Below are positions 22,646 through 32,782 of a stretch of 64,000 nucleotides of DNA, piece by piece; the stretch's first letter is position 1, and each line of letters starts with the position of its first letter. The stretch is from assembly GCF_000372725.1 (NCBI RefSeq), contig NW_005201231.1, positions 296,246 to 360,245 on the forward strand. Reading direction: 5' to 3'. This stretch comes from Emiliania huxleyi CCMP1516. Its lineage: Eukaryota > Haptophyta > Isochrysidales > Noelaerhabdaceae. The notes below the pieces were generated by a model. The model was not told the origin of the DNA. It saw only the letters and a program-made list of their open reading frames with translations, and ran no database searches. The translations under genes were made by a program, and so were the position numbers.

Positions 22646-25077
22646 ATGGCGACTCGCGTCAAGTGCGCTCAATTGAGCATGGCTGACATGGCTGACGACG
22701 ATGGCGGCTGCCACGCATGCACCTTCTTCATGCTGGACGCTGCTTTTGTGCGCACATTCCCGGGCAAGAGCCTGCCGTTCTTCCAGGAGATTCGCGACGA
22801 CTACGCCACCGAAGAGCCGCTCGTCGAAGAGGCGCTCGACTACGCTGACGTGGTGAAGGGCACCCACATTGAGACGACCTTGGCGGTCTCGCACCGCTGG
22901 ATGCAGCCGGACGACCCGGACCCCGACGGCGAGCAGCTCAAGGCGCTCAAGGGCTTCCTCAACTCGCCCAACGGCAAGAAGATTGAGCGCGTCTGGATTG
23001 ACTCGGCTTGCATGCCACAGGACCACCCCAAGGGCTCCCGCAGCGCGGAGGACGCGGCCGCCTTCAAGAGGATGCTCAAGGAGGTGAACCGGCTTTACCT
23101 CGGCACCACCGTCCTGATCCTCCTCGACCTGTCGTACGTCTCCCGCTTCTGGACTCAGTTTGAGTCGTGGCTGTCCATGCAGTACGCCACCCCCTCCGGC
23201 CTGAAGTCGGCGGTGGGCACCAAGAACGAGCGGCACCACATTGTTTGCATCCAGAACGCGGCCGAGCAATCCGAGCTGCACGAGAAGATGCTCATCCAGA
23301 GCTGGGCGACGAAGACGCCGGAGCAGGCGCACGCCTTCCTCTCCAAGCCCGACGTCACCGTGACCAACCAGGGCGACAAGGACGGGCGCTGCCGAAAATC
23401 AAGGCGCTCGACAAGACCGTGCAGGGCGCGTTTGGGGACATCTCGCGGTCGCTAGAGGATGAACTTGCGGCGAGCGAGGCGGCGGCTGCGCTCGCGGAGG
23501 CGGAGCTGACCGCGTGGGAGACGGAGAACGATGCCAAGGCCGGCGAGAAGAACCGGCTGAAGGTGGCGGCGCGGCAGGCGGCGAGCGCGGTGGCGGCGGC
23601 GCGCTTGGCGAAGGAGGAGCACGCGCGGGCGATCTCGAGTAGTGTCGTCCCGGCAATGATGAAGCGGGCAGAGGCAGCGTTGGCAGAGGACAGCCTGAGC
23701 ATGTCCGACGTGCGGGAGCTGGTGCTGCAGCTGAGCGGCGGAGGGGACAAGCGGAAGGAGCGGGCCGCGGCGGCGCTGGCGAACCTCGCAGGAGCCAACG
23801 ATGACAACGTTTCGAACCAGCACAAGGCCGACGTCCAAGCGGCGATTGCGGCCGCAGGCGGCATCGCGCCTCTCGTAGCGCTGGCTCGCGGCGGCACAGA
23901 CGGGCAGATGGAGGCGGCCGCGTCGGCGCTGAGGACCCTCGCTCGCAACGCCGACAACAGGGTGGCGATCGCGAGGGCGGGCGGCATCGCGCCGCTGGTG
24001 GCGCTGGCTCGCGGCGGCACGGACGGGCAGAAGCATTGGGCCGCGGGGGCGCTGCGGAACCTCGCTCTCAACGCCGACAACCAGGTGGCGATCGCGAGGG
24101 CGGGTGGCATCGCGCCGCTGGTGGCGCTGGCTCGCGGCGGCACGGACGGGCAGAAGGAGAAGGCCGCGGCGACGCTGGCGAACCTCGCAGGAGCCAACGA
24201 TGACAACGTTTTATTTCGGACCACAACGCCGACATCCAAACGGCGATTGCGGCCGCAGGCGGCATCGCGCCTCTCGTAGCGCTGGCTCGCGGCGGCACAG
24301 ACGGGCAGATGGAGGCGGCCGCGTGGGCGCTGAGGACCCTCGCTCTCAACGCCGACAACCAGGTGGCGATCGCGAGGGCGGGCGGCATCGCGCCGCTGGT
24401 GGCGCTGGCTCACGGCGGCACGGACGGGCAGAAGGAGAAGGCCGCGGGGGCGCTGCGGACCCTCGCTCTCAACGCCGACAACCAGGTGGCGATCGCGAGG
24501 GCGGGTGGCATCGCGCCGCTGGTGGCGCTGGCTCGCGGCGGCACGGACGGGCAGAAGGAGAAGGCCGCGGCGACGCTGGCGAACCTCGCAGGAGCCAACG
24601 ATGACAACGTTATTTCGGACCACAACGCCGACATCCAAACGGCGATTGCGGCCGCAGGCGGCATCGCGCCTCTCGTAGCGCTGGCTCGCGGCGGCACAGA
24701 CGGGCAGATGGAGGCGGCCGCGTGGGCGCTGAGGACCCTCGCTCGCAACGCCGACAACAGGGCGGCGATCGCGAGGGCGGGCGGCATCGCGCCGCTGGTG
24801 GCGCTGGCTCGCGGCGGCACAGACGGGCAGAAGCATTGCTTGGGCCGCGGGGGCGCTGCGGAACCTCGCTCTCAACGCCGACAACCAGGTGGCGATCGCG
24901 AGGGCGGGTGGCATCGCGCCGCTGGTGGCGCTGGCTCGCGGCGGCACGGACGGGCAGAAGGAGAAGGCCGCGGGGGCGCTGCGGAACCTCTCCTGCAACA
25001 AAACGAACCTCGCGGCTATGAAGGACCTGGGGTACGGCAAGAAAAAGTCGTCCTTCGGAGGCTGCTTGATGATGTAG
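22646..25077 (+). pseudogene. HET-like domain plus ARM-repeat protein, three frame changes
   Basis: The first frame (MATRVKCAQLSMADMADDDG) runs to about 23390 and contains SHRWMQPDDPDPDG, VWIDSACMPQDH, FKRMLKEVNRLYLGTTVLIL and FWTQFESWLSMQ, a HET-like domain shared with the LRR gene at 13071. A coiled coil follows (about 23400-23700), then about nine armadillo repeats with core GGIAPLVALARGGTDGQ and ALRNLALNADNQVAIARA. Frame changes occur at about 23390 (one base lost), 24207 (two extra T relative to the sister repeat at 24608) and 24835 (four extra bases relative to 24030). The last frame ends at 25077. Either a young pseudogene or an assembly with indel errors. ARM repeats are nearly identical in DNA, indicating recent expansion or conversion. 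Confidence 0.75.
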
Positions 25078-26244
25078 GTGAGGAGGTGCTAGCTGGTGTG
25101 GTCTCGGTAGGTCTGTAGAGAACTCTGAATTACCTCTTACCAGATACCACTGGTCATATTGACACCGCCCGTATTTTGGTCGGAAGGGATCTATACATAT
25201 TCATATACAGGGGATCTGCGACTGCGTGCGCACGCCCCCGGGTCTCCTCACCCACACGGGTCCCTCCTCACCCTGGAGGTCGGAGCGAGGCGGGGGTGCA
25301 TATATGGAAGCCTTTCACGAGTAACACGACGCATCTTTCTCCAGTCAATAGACACCCGTGCGATCCGATCGACAGGAGGTTGGAAACTGCAGAGAGCCAC
25401 GACGCACGAGAGAGGGGAGAGATAGCCAAATACGTAAATAAAACGGTCAAACTCTGAGACGAGATGGGATTTAGGGACATGTGTCCCAGTTGTCTCTGCT
25501 TCTCTGCTTTTTTTTCAGATGGGAGGACGGGGAAGAGTCGAGTGGGAAGAGTCAAGTGTGCGTCTGAAGACGGAGAGAGAGCGCCGCGCGGGTCGGAGCG
25601 ACAGGGGGCGCGGGTTCATACATGTACATGGAAGCCTTCCACGAGTAACACAAACGCGCTCGCATCCCACGCAAACAAAACAACGCAGCCTCTACCGCTC
25701 GCGGTCACAGGACCGCCTCCACCTCGAGCAGCGATGATGCTCTGCACACGCATACTAGATCGATAGAGAGGCGCTCACAGTCAACGATTGGGACACCGGG
25801 GTACTCTATGGGAGACACACGTATATGCAGCGCGGAACCGCGGTGACCGGTGTACGACTGCAAAAAGAAGTATAAGTAAAAAGCGGAGTGTTTACCTCTC
25901 GAGAGAAATGCGACGGTGTATCAGTCGCCTTTTACTGGGCTGGGTTTTTAGGCATTGTGGGGTTGGCACTCCCATCGACCCTCATGACCTCCTGCGGTCT
26001 CTGAGATGGACACCAGTGGGTGCGGCGACCTCGACCGACTATGGAGGACCCGTCGCCAGACGACGCAGGGCAGACGATGTGGAGGCGGAGCCGCCCGCTG
26101 CCAAGGTGAGCTCTCTCCCGCAAGCTGAGCCGGCGCTGCCAGAGGTGCGACGGGCCAATGCTGCTCCGGAGGGCCGCACGACGGCGCTCTGGCACCCCGC
26201 GGCGCTCTGGCACCTTGCGGCACCCCGCGGCTAGCAGCGCGGCC
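25078..26244. other. Intergenic; short repeated segments
   Basis: GGAAGCCTTTCACGAGTAAC at about 25306 recurs with one change at about 25631. A plus-strand frame at 25908-26234 (starting MRRCISRLLLGWVF) is protein-like at its beginning but has no family signature; it overlaps the 3' end of the transporter gene. I do not call a gene. Confidence 0.45.
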
Positions 26245-29200
26245 CTAGCACCCCTTTCCGCCGGCGATCTCGAGGCAGGCCGTCTGCGGGAAGATTGGCA
26301 GCACGGCGAGGGTCGTGCCTGTTCACAGACGACCGTGTGAAGAGACCTCACGTCCACGTTCACAGGACCGGGACGGAGCGCCGTGCCGAAGATGACGAGG
26401 AAGGCGAGCAGCGCAAGCATCGCCCAGCCGGCGGCGCGGCTGCGGGGCAGCTCCGCGAGCCGGCGCACCTCCTCCTTTTGGCTCGGCATCAGGGGCAGGA
26501 AGAGGAGCGAGAGGCAAGCGGTGGCGGTGGCGAGCAGCGTGAGCCACGCCATGTTCCACTGCACCTCCTCGCACGACGCGCCTGGCGAGAGATGAGCAGA
26601 GATGAGCCGAGATGGATCGAGGGGCGTCACTGCGCACACATCGTCGTGCGGCCGCACCGGCCTCCGACGCGCTTAGCCGTGCGCGTCCAAGGGCGCACGC
26701 CTTCAGCGTAGCGACAACAAGAACAATGATGATGATGATGCTAGTTCATAATCGTACTCGTGACAGCAATACCAACAACCGCAACCAAAGCAATGGCACA
26801 AATGGTGATGGCCATAACAAGAGAATGGCGTGCGGCGGGCGCAAGCGCCTTGAGCTCGTCGTTGTTCGTGTTGGACGGCCTAAGAACAACGAGAGGCGTG
26901 ACCCCGGAAAGAAGAAAAACGCGGCCCCGCCGGCCGTGTCGGAGGGCCAGACGGCGAGGAGGAGGTTGTTGATGGCGTTGGCCACGTTCATCGCCTGGTT
27001 TCGTGGACGGGGCGACACACACACGTCTGGATTAGTTGCTCATCAACGCATTCAACACATCACTCCGCGCCTGGTTCGTGTACGTGGTGACGGCGCCGTA
27101 GATGACTCCCTCGAAGCCGGGCACCGTGATCTCGGGGATCACCTGATGATTAATTAAGACTGATTATAATTAAGACTGATTAATTAATCAATCGCCGTGA
27201 TCTCGGGGATCACCACGATGCCGATCGCAGACGTGAGCGCGTACGCGAGCGACATGTCCACCTGCGTCATGGGGAGATGTGGGGAGATGTGGGGAGATGT
27301 GGGGAGATGTGGGACGGGACATGCCCACCTGCGCTTGGGGAGAGATGGGGAGATGTGCCGAGAGATGGGGAGATATGCCGAGACGTGTCCACCTGCGTCA
27401 AGACGTGCCGGCGCCGTTCTTTCAGTCAATTCATTCGTGAGTTGACTCACTGTCCGCTGTGTGAAGACGTACCCACCACAGCTGTTCTTTCAACTGAGTC
27501 ATCAATTAATTAATTAATTAATCAATTGACTCTCCACCTGCGTGAAGACGTACCACCAGCCGTTCTTGAAGAGCGGGACGAAGATGGTGAGCAGGTAGAG
27601 CAGCGAGAAGAGCTGTGTGCCTACGTGTGGTGCTCGCAGGGCGGGATGAGGACTACAGGGCGGGATGGCTAGGGCGGGAGTACGGTGTGCAAGCAATCCA
27701 CACGTTGACGACATCTCCTCAGATCTCCCCACATCTCCCCATATCTCCCGCAAGCAACCCACACGTTGACGACATCAGGGCGGGATCACGGCACTGTGCA
27801 GGCAGTGTGTGCTCAGTGTATGCACGGGGTTGCGAGGGACACGACTGCAGTGAATGCGACTGACTACGGCCGAAGAGAAGGGGGCACACGTGCCCCCCTC
27901 AAGAGCCTCCACACGGGTGGAATACAAGGACCACACATCCCCCGCTTCTGCAGCTGCGCGCCGAGGATACCTCCGGCGTACGTCAGCCGCCAGCTCGCCT
28001 GCAGCAGATCACAGCCTCGTAGGGCGTGCGCATCCCTGCCGCCTCTCGCCCGCAAGGCTCTCCGGCGGGCGGCGCTCTCGGCCATTACGCGAGCAGGCTC
28101 CCCCTCGCCCACGCCCCCTCGCCACCGCACACAGCGCGTCCGCATGCGGGCGGGACTGGGCTGATGCTCGCGTCTCCCTGCATCTCTCCCCCTATCTCCC
28201 CCTATCTCCCCACATCTCCCCACATCTCCCCACATCTCCCCCTATCTCCCCATATCTCCCTGCCCGCACGCCCTCCCTGGCCCTCCCTCCCTGGCCCTCC
28301 CTCCCTGGCCCCCGGGCACGCGCTGGGGGGGGCTCCCTCCCTCCCTCCCTCCCTCCCTCCCTCCCTGCCCGCACGCCCCTGGGGGGGGTCCCCCCCCCCC
28401 CCCCCCCTCTGCTCTCCTGCAGCAGGTACCGCTTGAAGGCCCACATGCCGACCGCCATCATCAGGCTCTGGAAGCAGGCCGACAGGCCGAGCTGCAGCGG
28501 CTCGATGTGGAACCTATGGGGAGATGGGGGGAGATGGGGGGAGATATGCCGAGAGGCCGAGCTGCAGCGGCTCGATAGTGGAACCACTGAGCGTTTGCGT
28601 TGATCTGCGCCTAGTGTTGGAGACGGGCGGGAGCGTGATGCTGTGATGGTGATAATCATGAAACAATGGTAATCGTTAATATCATAAGACTCCTGGTTTG
28701 GGTGCTACTAGTAAAACAATAGTGAGAATGAGAGCGTAGTAATAACAACCACAACAGGAAGGAGAAGGATGCCTGGTTGGTGACGAGCGAGAGCGTGGTG
28801 ACGCTGACCAGCGCGACGATGAGCCTCCACACCGGCGCCTACCGCAGGAGGGGAGATGTGGGGAGAGATGGAGAGATATGGGCCTGCCGCAGGAGGCGAA
28901 GCAGCTGCTTGGGGAGATGTGGGGAGGTGTGGGGAGGTGTGGGGAGATGTGGGGAGACACGGGCCTGCTGCAGGAGGCGAAGCAGCTGCTTGGGGAGATG
29001 TGGGGAGATGTGGGGAGATGTGGGGAGACACGGGCCTGCTGCAGGAGGCGAAGCAGCTGCTTGCACCGCCTCCGGAAGCTGAGCTGCTTGCCGGGAGGCG
29101 CCTCGTGCAGGGAGCGGAGGGAGGCGCCCATCAGAACGGGAGATATGGGGAGATATGGGGAGATATGGGGAGATCGCCTCGTGCAGGGAGGGGAGGGAGG

Positions 29201-30690
29201 CGCCCATCAGAACGGGAGATGTGGGGAGATATGGGGAGATATGGGGAGATCGCCTCGTGCAGGGAGGGGAGGGAGGCGCCCATCAGAACGGGAGATGTGG
29301 GGAGATATGGGGAGATATGGGGAGATCGCCTCGTGCAGGAAGGGGAGGGAGGCGCCCATCAGGACGCCGACGAAGGCGACGATGATCCACATCAGCTGCT
29401 GTGTGGTCAGGCCCCAGCTGAACGAGCCGCCGCTGGGGGGGCCTGATTAATTAATTAAGACTGTTTAATTAATTAAGACTGATTAATTAAGGAGCCGCCG
29501 CTCGGGGGGCCGTTGTAGCAGAACGCGACGACTCCGTTCGCCAGAACGTTGACCGAGTGCCGGATCAGGTAGGCGGTGGAGATGAGCGAGCCTGCCGTGC
29601 CGAGGGCGCCAACATCAGGCCGGGAGGACGGGATCGTGCAGAGCATTCAGAGCACCGTGTGAATACGAGGGGCACGAATGCAGCGGAGTACAGCGGGATA
29701 CGGCCGAATAAGGTTGAGTACGTGTCCTCTCGAGCGCCGTTTGGAGTACAAGAAGACGTATTCCGCTTCTAGGCCAGCGAGCCTCGCGCCTCGGCCGCCT
29801 CTCTCGTCGAGAGGGCGACGAGCACCGCGTCGGCGGCGCAGTCGGCGAGGAGGTACGAGACGGTCATGCACAGGAAGATGGTCGAGGCGAGCGGCAGAGT
29901 GAGCGTCGGGAGGACGGCGAGCAGGAGGGCGCCGCCCCAGAGCATGCCCCAGCCGAGGACCATGTACGGCTTGCGGTGCAAGCCGCAGATCGGCACCTAG
30001 TTAATTCATTCATGAGTTCATTCTTGCGCCGCAAGCCGCAGATCGGCACCTAGTTAATTCATTCATCAGTTCATTCTTGCGCCGCAAGCCGCAGATCGGC
30101 ACCTAGACTCGGACGGCAGGCAAGGACCGGCGGTGCGCTTTCAGCCGCACGGACTGTTTGGCTCGAATCACGCGGCGACTCTCGTGCTGACCGCGTCGCT
30201 GAGCATGCCGTATTCATCGCTTCTGATCATGCCGTGTCCGCAGCACTAATAACTGGTGGAGATATACTGCACTGACCGCGTCGCTGAGCATGCCGTACGC
30301 AAGCTTGAAGCCCCACGGAAGGTTGACAAAGGTGGAGACCGTCGCGCACGTGTTTGGCTGGCCATGGACTACGTAGAGGCAGTACGGCAGCAGCGTCTGC
30401 GACAGAAGCCCATTGACCATGCCGACGCACGCATAGTGGCTGTAGATGGCAATCTGCGGCAGCGACCACATGTCGGGCGCAGCCTCGAGAATGGCGGGCT
30501 CCACATCTAGCAGGGGCACAGTCAGCGTCTCCTGTTTCGGCGGCCTGCCCGGCGGCGGAGGGCCTGGGTGGAGCGGCGGCTCGGGAGTCACGAGGAAGCG
30601 ATCGCGCGAGGCGTCGGGACTCTGCTGGTACGGAGCCAGCCTCTCGCCAAGCCTTGGCGAGCGGTGGTGCTTTGGGTTGAGCTGCAGCAT
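26245..30690 (-). CDS. BT1/folate-biopterin-type transporter, about 15 exons
   Basis: Resolved exons: 30690-30277, 29996-29783, 29591-29511, 29442-29330, 29101-29036, 28838-28773, 28604-28585, 28513 to about 28423, from 27998, 27620-27538, 27261-27214, 27142-27071, 26994-26931, 26581-26369, 26318-26245. A Pro-rich cytosolic N-terminus leads to PQIAIYSHYACVGMVNGLL, WGFKLAYGMLSDA|VPICG and RKPYMVLGWGM, the hallmark of the BT1 family (folate/biopterin/AdoMet transporters of the MFS). Further membrane helices follow through LVIFGTALRP, and the protein ends ACLEIAGGKGC. The join between the SWRLTYAGGIL exon (27998) and the 27620 exon is not resolved; a small exon encoding DVVNVWI around 27700 may be involved. 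Donors are mostly GC. Introns contain exon echoes and GGGGAGATAT repeats. Confidence 0.75.
28195..28265. repeat. ATCTCCCC(C/A)(T/C) repeat in transporter intron
   Basis: Ten-bp-period ATCTCCCCNT repeat inside a long intron of the transporter, followed by CCCTCC-rich and poly-C runs to 28410. Confidence 0.8.
28855..29035 (-). repeat. Tandem exon-end copies with 10-bp repeats (transporter intron 5)
   Basis: The end of exon 5 (encoding KQLLRLLQQ, with AAGCAGCTGCTTCGCCTCCT) is repeated at about 28970 and 28895, each separated by a short CACATCTCCC array and joined at CAG|GC. Confidence 0.8.
29102..29329 (-). repeat. Three 76-bp intron units (transporter intron 4)
   Basis: Units 29329-29254, 29253-29178 and 29177-29102 are near-identical. 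Each starts GCGATCTCC, contains an ATCTCCCCAT array, and ends with a copy of the exon 4 end (GGCGCCTCCCTCC...CTGCACGAG). The only AG dinucleotides available are those ending CACGAG, so every unit boundary is an AG|GC splice boundary. Confidence 0.88.
29997..30120 (-). repeat. Echo copies of transporter exon 2
   Basis: Two extra copies of the exon 2 start (GTGCCGATCTGCGGCTTGCG) lie directly upstream of the exon, each preceded by CTAG and separated by a near-identical AT-rich spacer (GAATGAACTNATGAATGAA). A copy of the exon 1 end also occurs at 30189-30213. Confidence 0.85.
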
Positions 30691-30821
30691 CGACGACGAG
30701 CCGCGGCGACGGGGATGAGCGAGCCGATGGCGCGGCGACGGCCAACGCCCGACAGTCGCGCCTCTGACAGTACCCCGCGTGCGGCTGTGTTTTTTTATTT
30801 TGAGCTTAGCCTTCGATGTTA

Positions 30822-31570
30822 TGAACTTTTATTTTGAGCTAAGCCTTCGGTGTTATGAAACAACGCAAGGCGGACATGGCATATCACTCTCGGCCCCACA
30901 GACATCCCGCACACCCGCCGCCCCCGCGCGCGCCCCACTCCGGCCGGGAGAGAGGGGAGTGACAGTTTGGGACGGCGACAGCCCGAGTATGTTGAGTCCT
31001 GGCTCAACAACGCAGGTTCAAGAGGGGGTGGTCCGGCTCACAAGTCCGGCTCACGCGCCTCGAGCTGACCATCTACCGCACTGAGCACTTCCGCCCCCTC
31101 GCTCCCAGCCCATCCACCCCGCCTCGGGCCGCGCCGCGCGATCTCGGGCAATCTCGCGCTATCTCGGGCGATCTCGGGGCCGCGCCGCGCTATCTCGGGC
31201 GATCTCGGAGCGTCGCTCGCGCGGCGTCACACCTGCTCAAAAAGGAAGGAGGTTGGAGGCAGGAGGTCACGCCCCATCCAGAGCGCCGTCGTCGCCGGGT
31301 TTTTGGCCCCCGGGTCGTCGCCCGACGGTTGCTGCGCGGGGCAGCAGACCATCGGACGGCGCGACGACGCCCCGTCCGGCACGCTCCCCCACCTCCACTC
31401 GGCTATTGCCGCACGAGCGCCCTCAGCGGCGGAATTTTTCCCTCGCGCTTCCTTGGGCCCCCGGCAACGCCGACGGACTTCCCGTCCCCCCACCTGCGCC
31501 GCAATCACCGCCGTGATTGTCGGCGCTGCGCCCCTTGGCGCCTGTGCATGTCCCGCGTGCCCGCCCGCCA
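30822..31570 (+). repeat. Dispersed repeat (second copy at 62252-63050)
   Basis: About 750-800 bp nearly identical between the two locations, same orientation, beginning TTGAGCT-AGCCTTCG and ending CCGCGTGCCCGCCCGCCA. It contains GATCTCGGGC palindromic repeats (31139-31210; expanded in the other copy). Minus-strand frames differ between the copies by frameshifts, so it is probably not coding. Confidence 0.85.
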
Positions 31571-32532
31571 ACTTTTATTTTTGAGAGCGCTTGTTGTTAA
31601 TAATACAAGCCCAATGGTCCACGTAGAGTTTCTCGCACATCATCACGCACAACACAACATAACACAAGTTCTGATTCTTGCCCTATATACAAGGGGATCT
31701 AATGAAGCTGACTCGACTCCAGTGCTGGCCGAGGAGGCGGATGGTTTGGAGGAGCAAGAGAGAGAGAGGGAGTCGCGATTGGTACCCCCACTCGGTCTGA
31801 GCGCAAAGGCGCAGCGGATGGAGCAGGGTGGCTGGGCCACTGCGCCGTGGGGAGTCGGCGGGAGAGAGGTCCTCACAAACACAGAGGTCCTCACATCAGA
31901 CAGAGGTCCTCACAGACGAGGTCCTCAGTATGCTTTTGAGGACCCCTCTCTTGATGTGACACTGATGGCATGTGAGACAGAACCTTGTTTGTTGTCGTGC
32001 GAGTGAGGATCTCACTCAAAGTGCGCTCACCCTGGGAGCGTATGGTTTATCAATGAAGGGGGGAGCAGAAGCCAGCCGCAGCCCACGGCTTGGGAGGACC
32101 TCTTGCTGTGAGAGGGGCTTGTATGGTAGAACTCTTTCGTGAGGACCTGTTTCCATCGTGAGGACCTCTTTCTTGAGTGAGGAATGATCGCTCCGACGTG
32201 TCCAACTTAAGTAGGTAGAACCGAGCTACACCGCTCCGACGCGAGCTACACCCCTCCAAGACTGCTCTGGTGGCGCCAGGCTGTTGTTGGGTTCTCTGTG
32301 TACCGCTGGTCCATATGGTAAGGTAGGTAGGTAGTAAGGTGAAGAACAGCCAGGCTCGGACTGGACACCAACGCGGTATGGGTGGACGCTAGACAGATGA
32401 TGACGACACGCACGAGCGACACACAGACACAAACAGGCTCACAAGACACACAGCCAGCGGGCGGCTGGTGCTGCCACACACCCTGAGTCGGCGTACACAT
32501 AACTCAGGGCCACATCCTCCCTGTCGCCCCCA

Positions 32533-32567
32533 TGGTAAGGTAGGTAGGTAGGTAGGTAGGTAGGTAA
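32533..32567. repeat. (GGTA)n microsatellite
   Basis: About eight GGTA tetranucleotides; a shorter array is at about 32318-32336. Confidence 0.9.
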
Positions 32568-32782
32568 GATCCTTCTAGAAAAAGAATTTAAACAAAACAA
32601 CTCTCTCTCACAGCAGACAGGCTAGAAAAAGAAAACATCGCTCTTTCGCTCACGTCGCGGTCCAAGGCGTCGTGGAGGCGCTGCTGTGACCAATTGGCGC
32701 AAAAGCGTGTGGAGCCGTCTACGCGCAGCTGCCGTCACTCGCGAGCCATACCTTCGCCACACCCCACACCCCTCGCGTGGCC

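Larger units (their letters stand above)
30691..32782. other. Intergenic region dominated by dispersed repeats
   Basis: Contains a segment duplicated at 62252-63050, two copies of TTTATTTTGAGCTNAGCCTT at 30795-30845, a cluster of GAGGTCCTCA palindromes at about 31868-31935 and 32090-32180, and GGTA microsatellites at 32320 and 32533. No gene is supported. AACAAAACAACTCTCTCTCA at about 32592-32611 also occurs near 40905 and, inverted, near 55995. Confidence 0.6.

Noticed and set aside
28856-29446. Two plus-strand ORFs of 190-196 codons with GEMWGDVGR repeats
   Set aside because: They are translations of GGGGAGATAT intron repeats opposite the BT1 transporter exons.
31227-31571. Minus ORF in the dispersed repeat as a transposon protein
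   Set aside because: The sister copy at 62749 carries frameshifts and the composition is that of a shadow frame.
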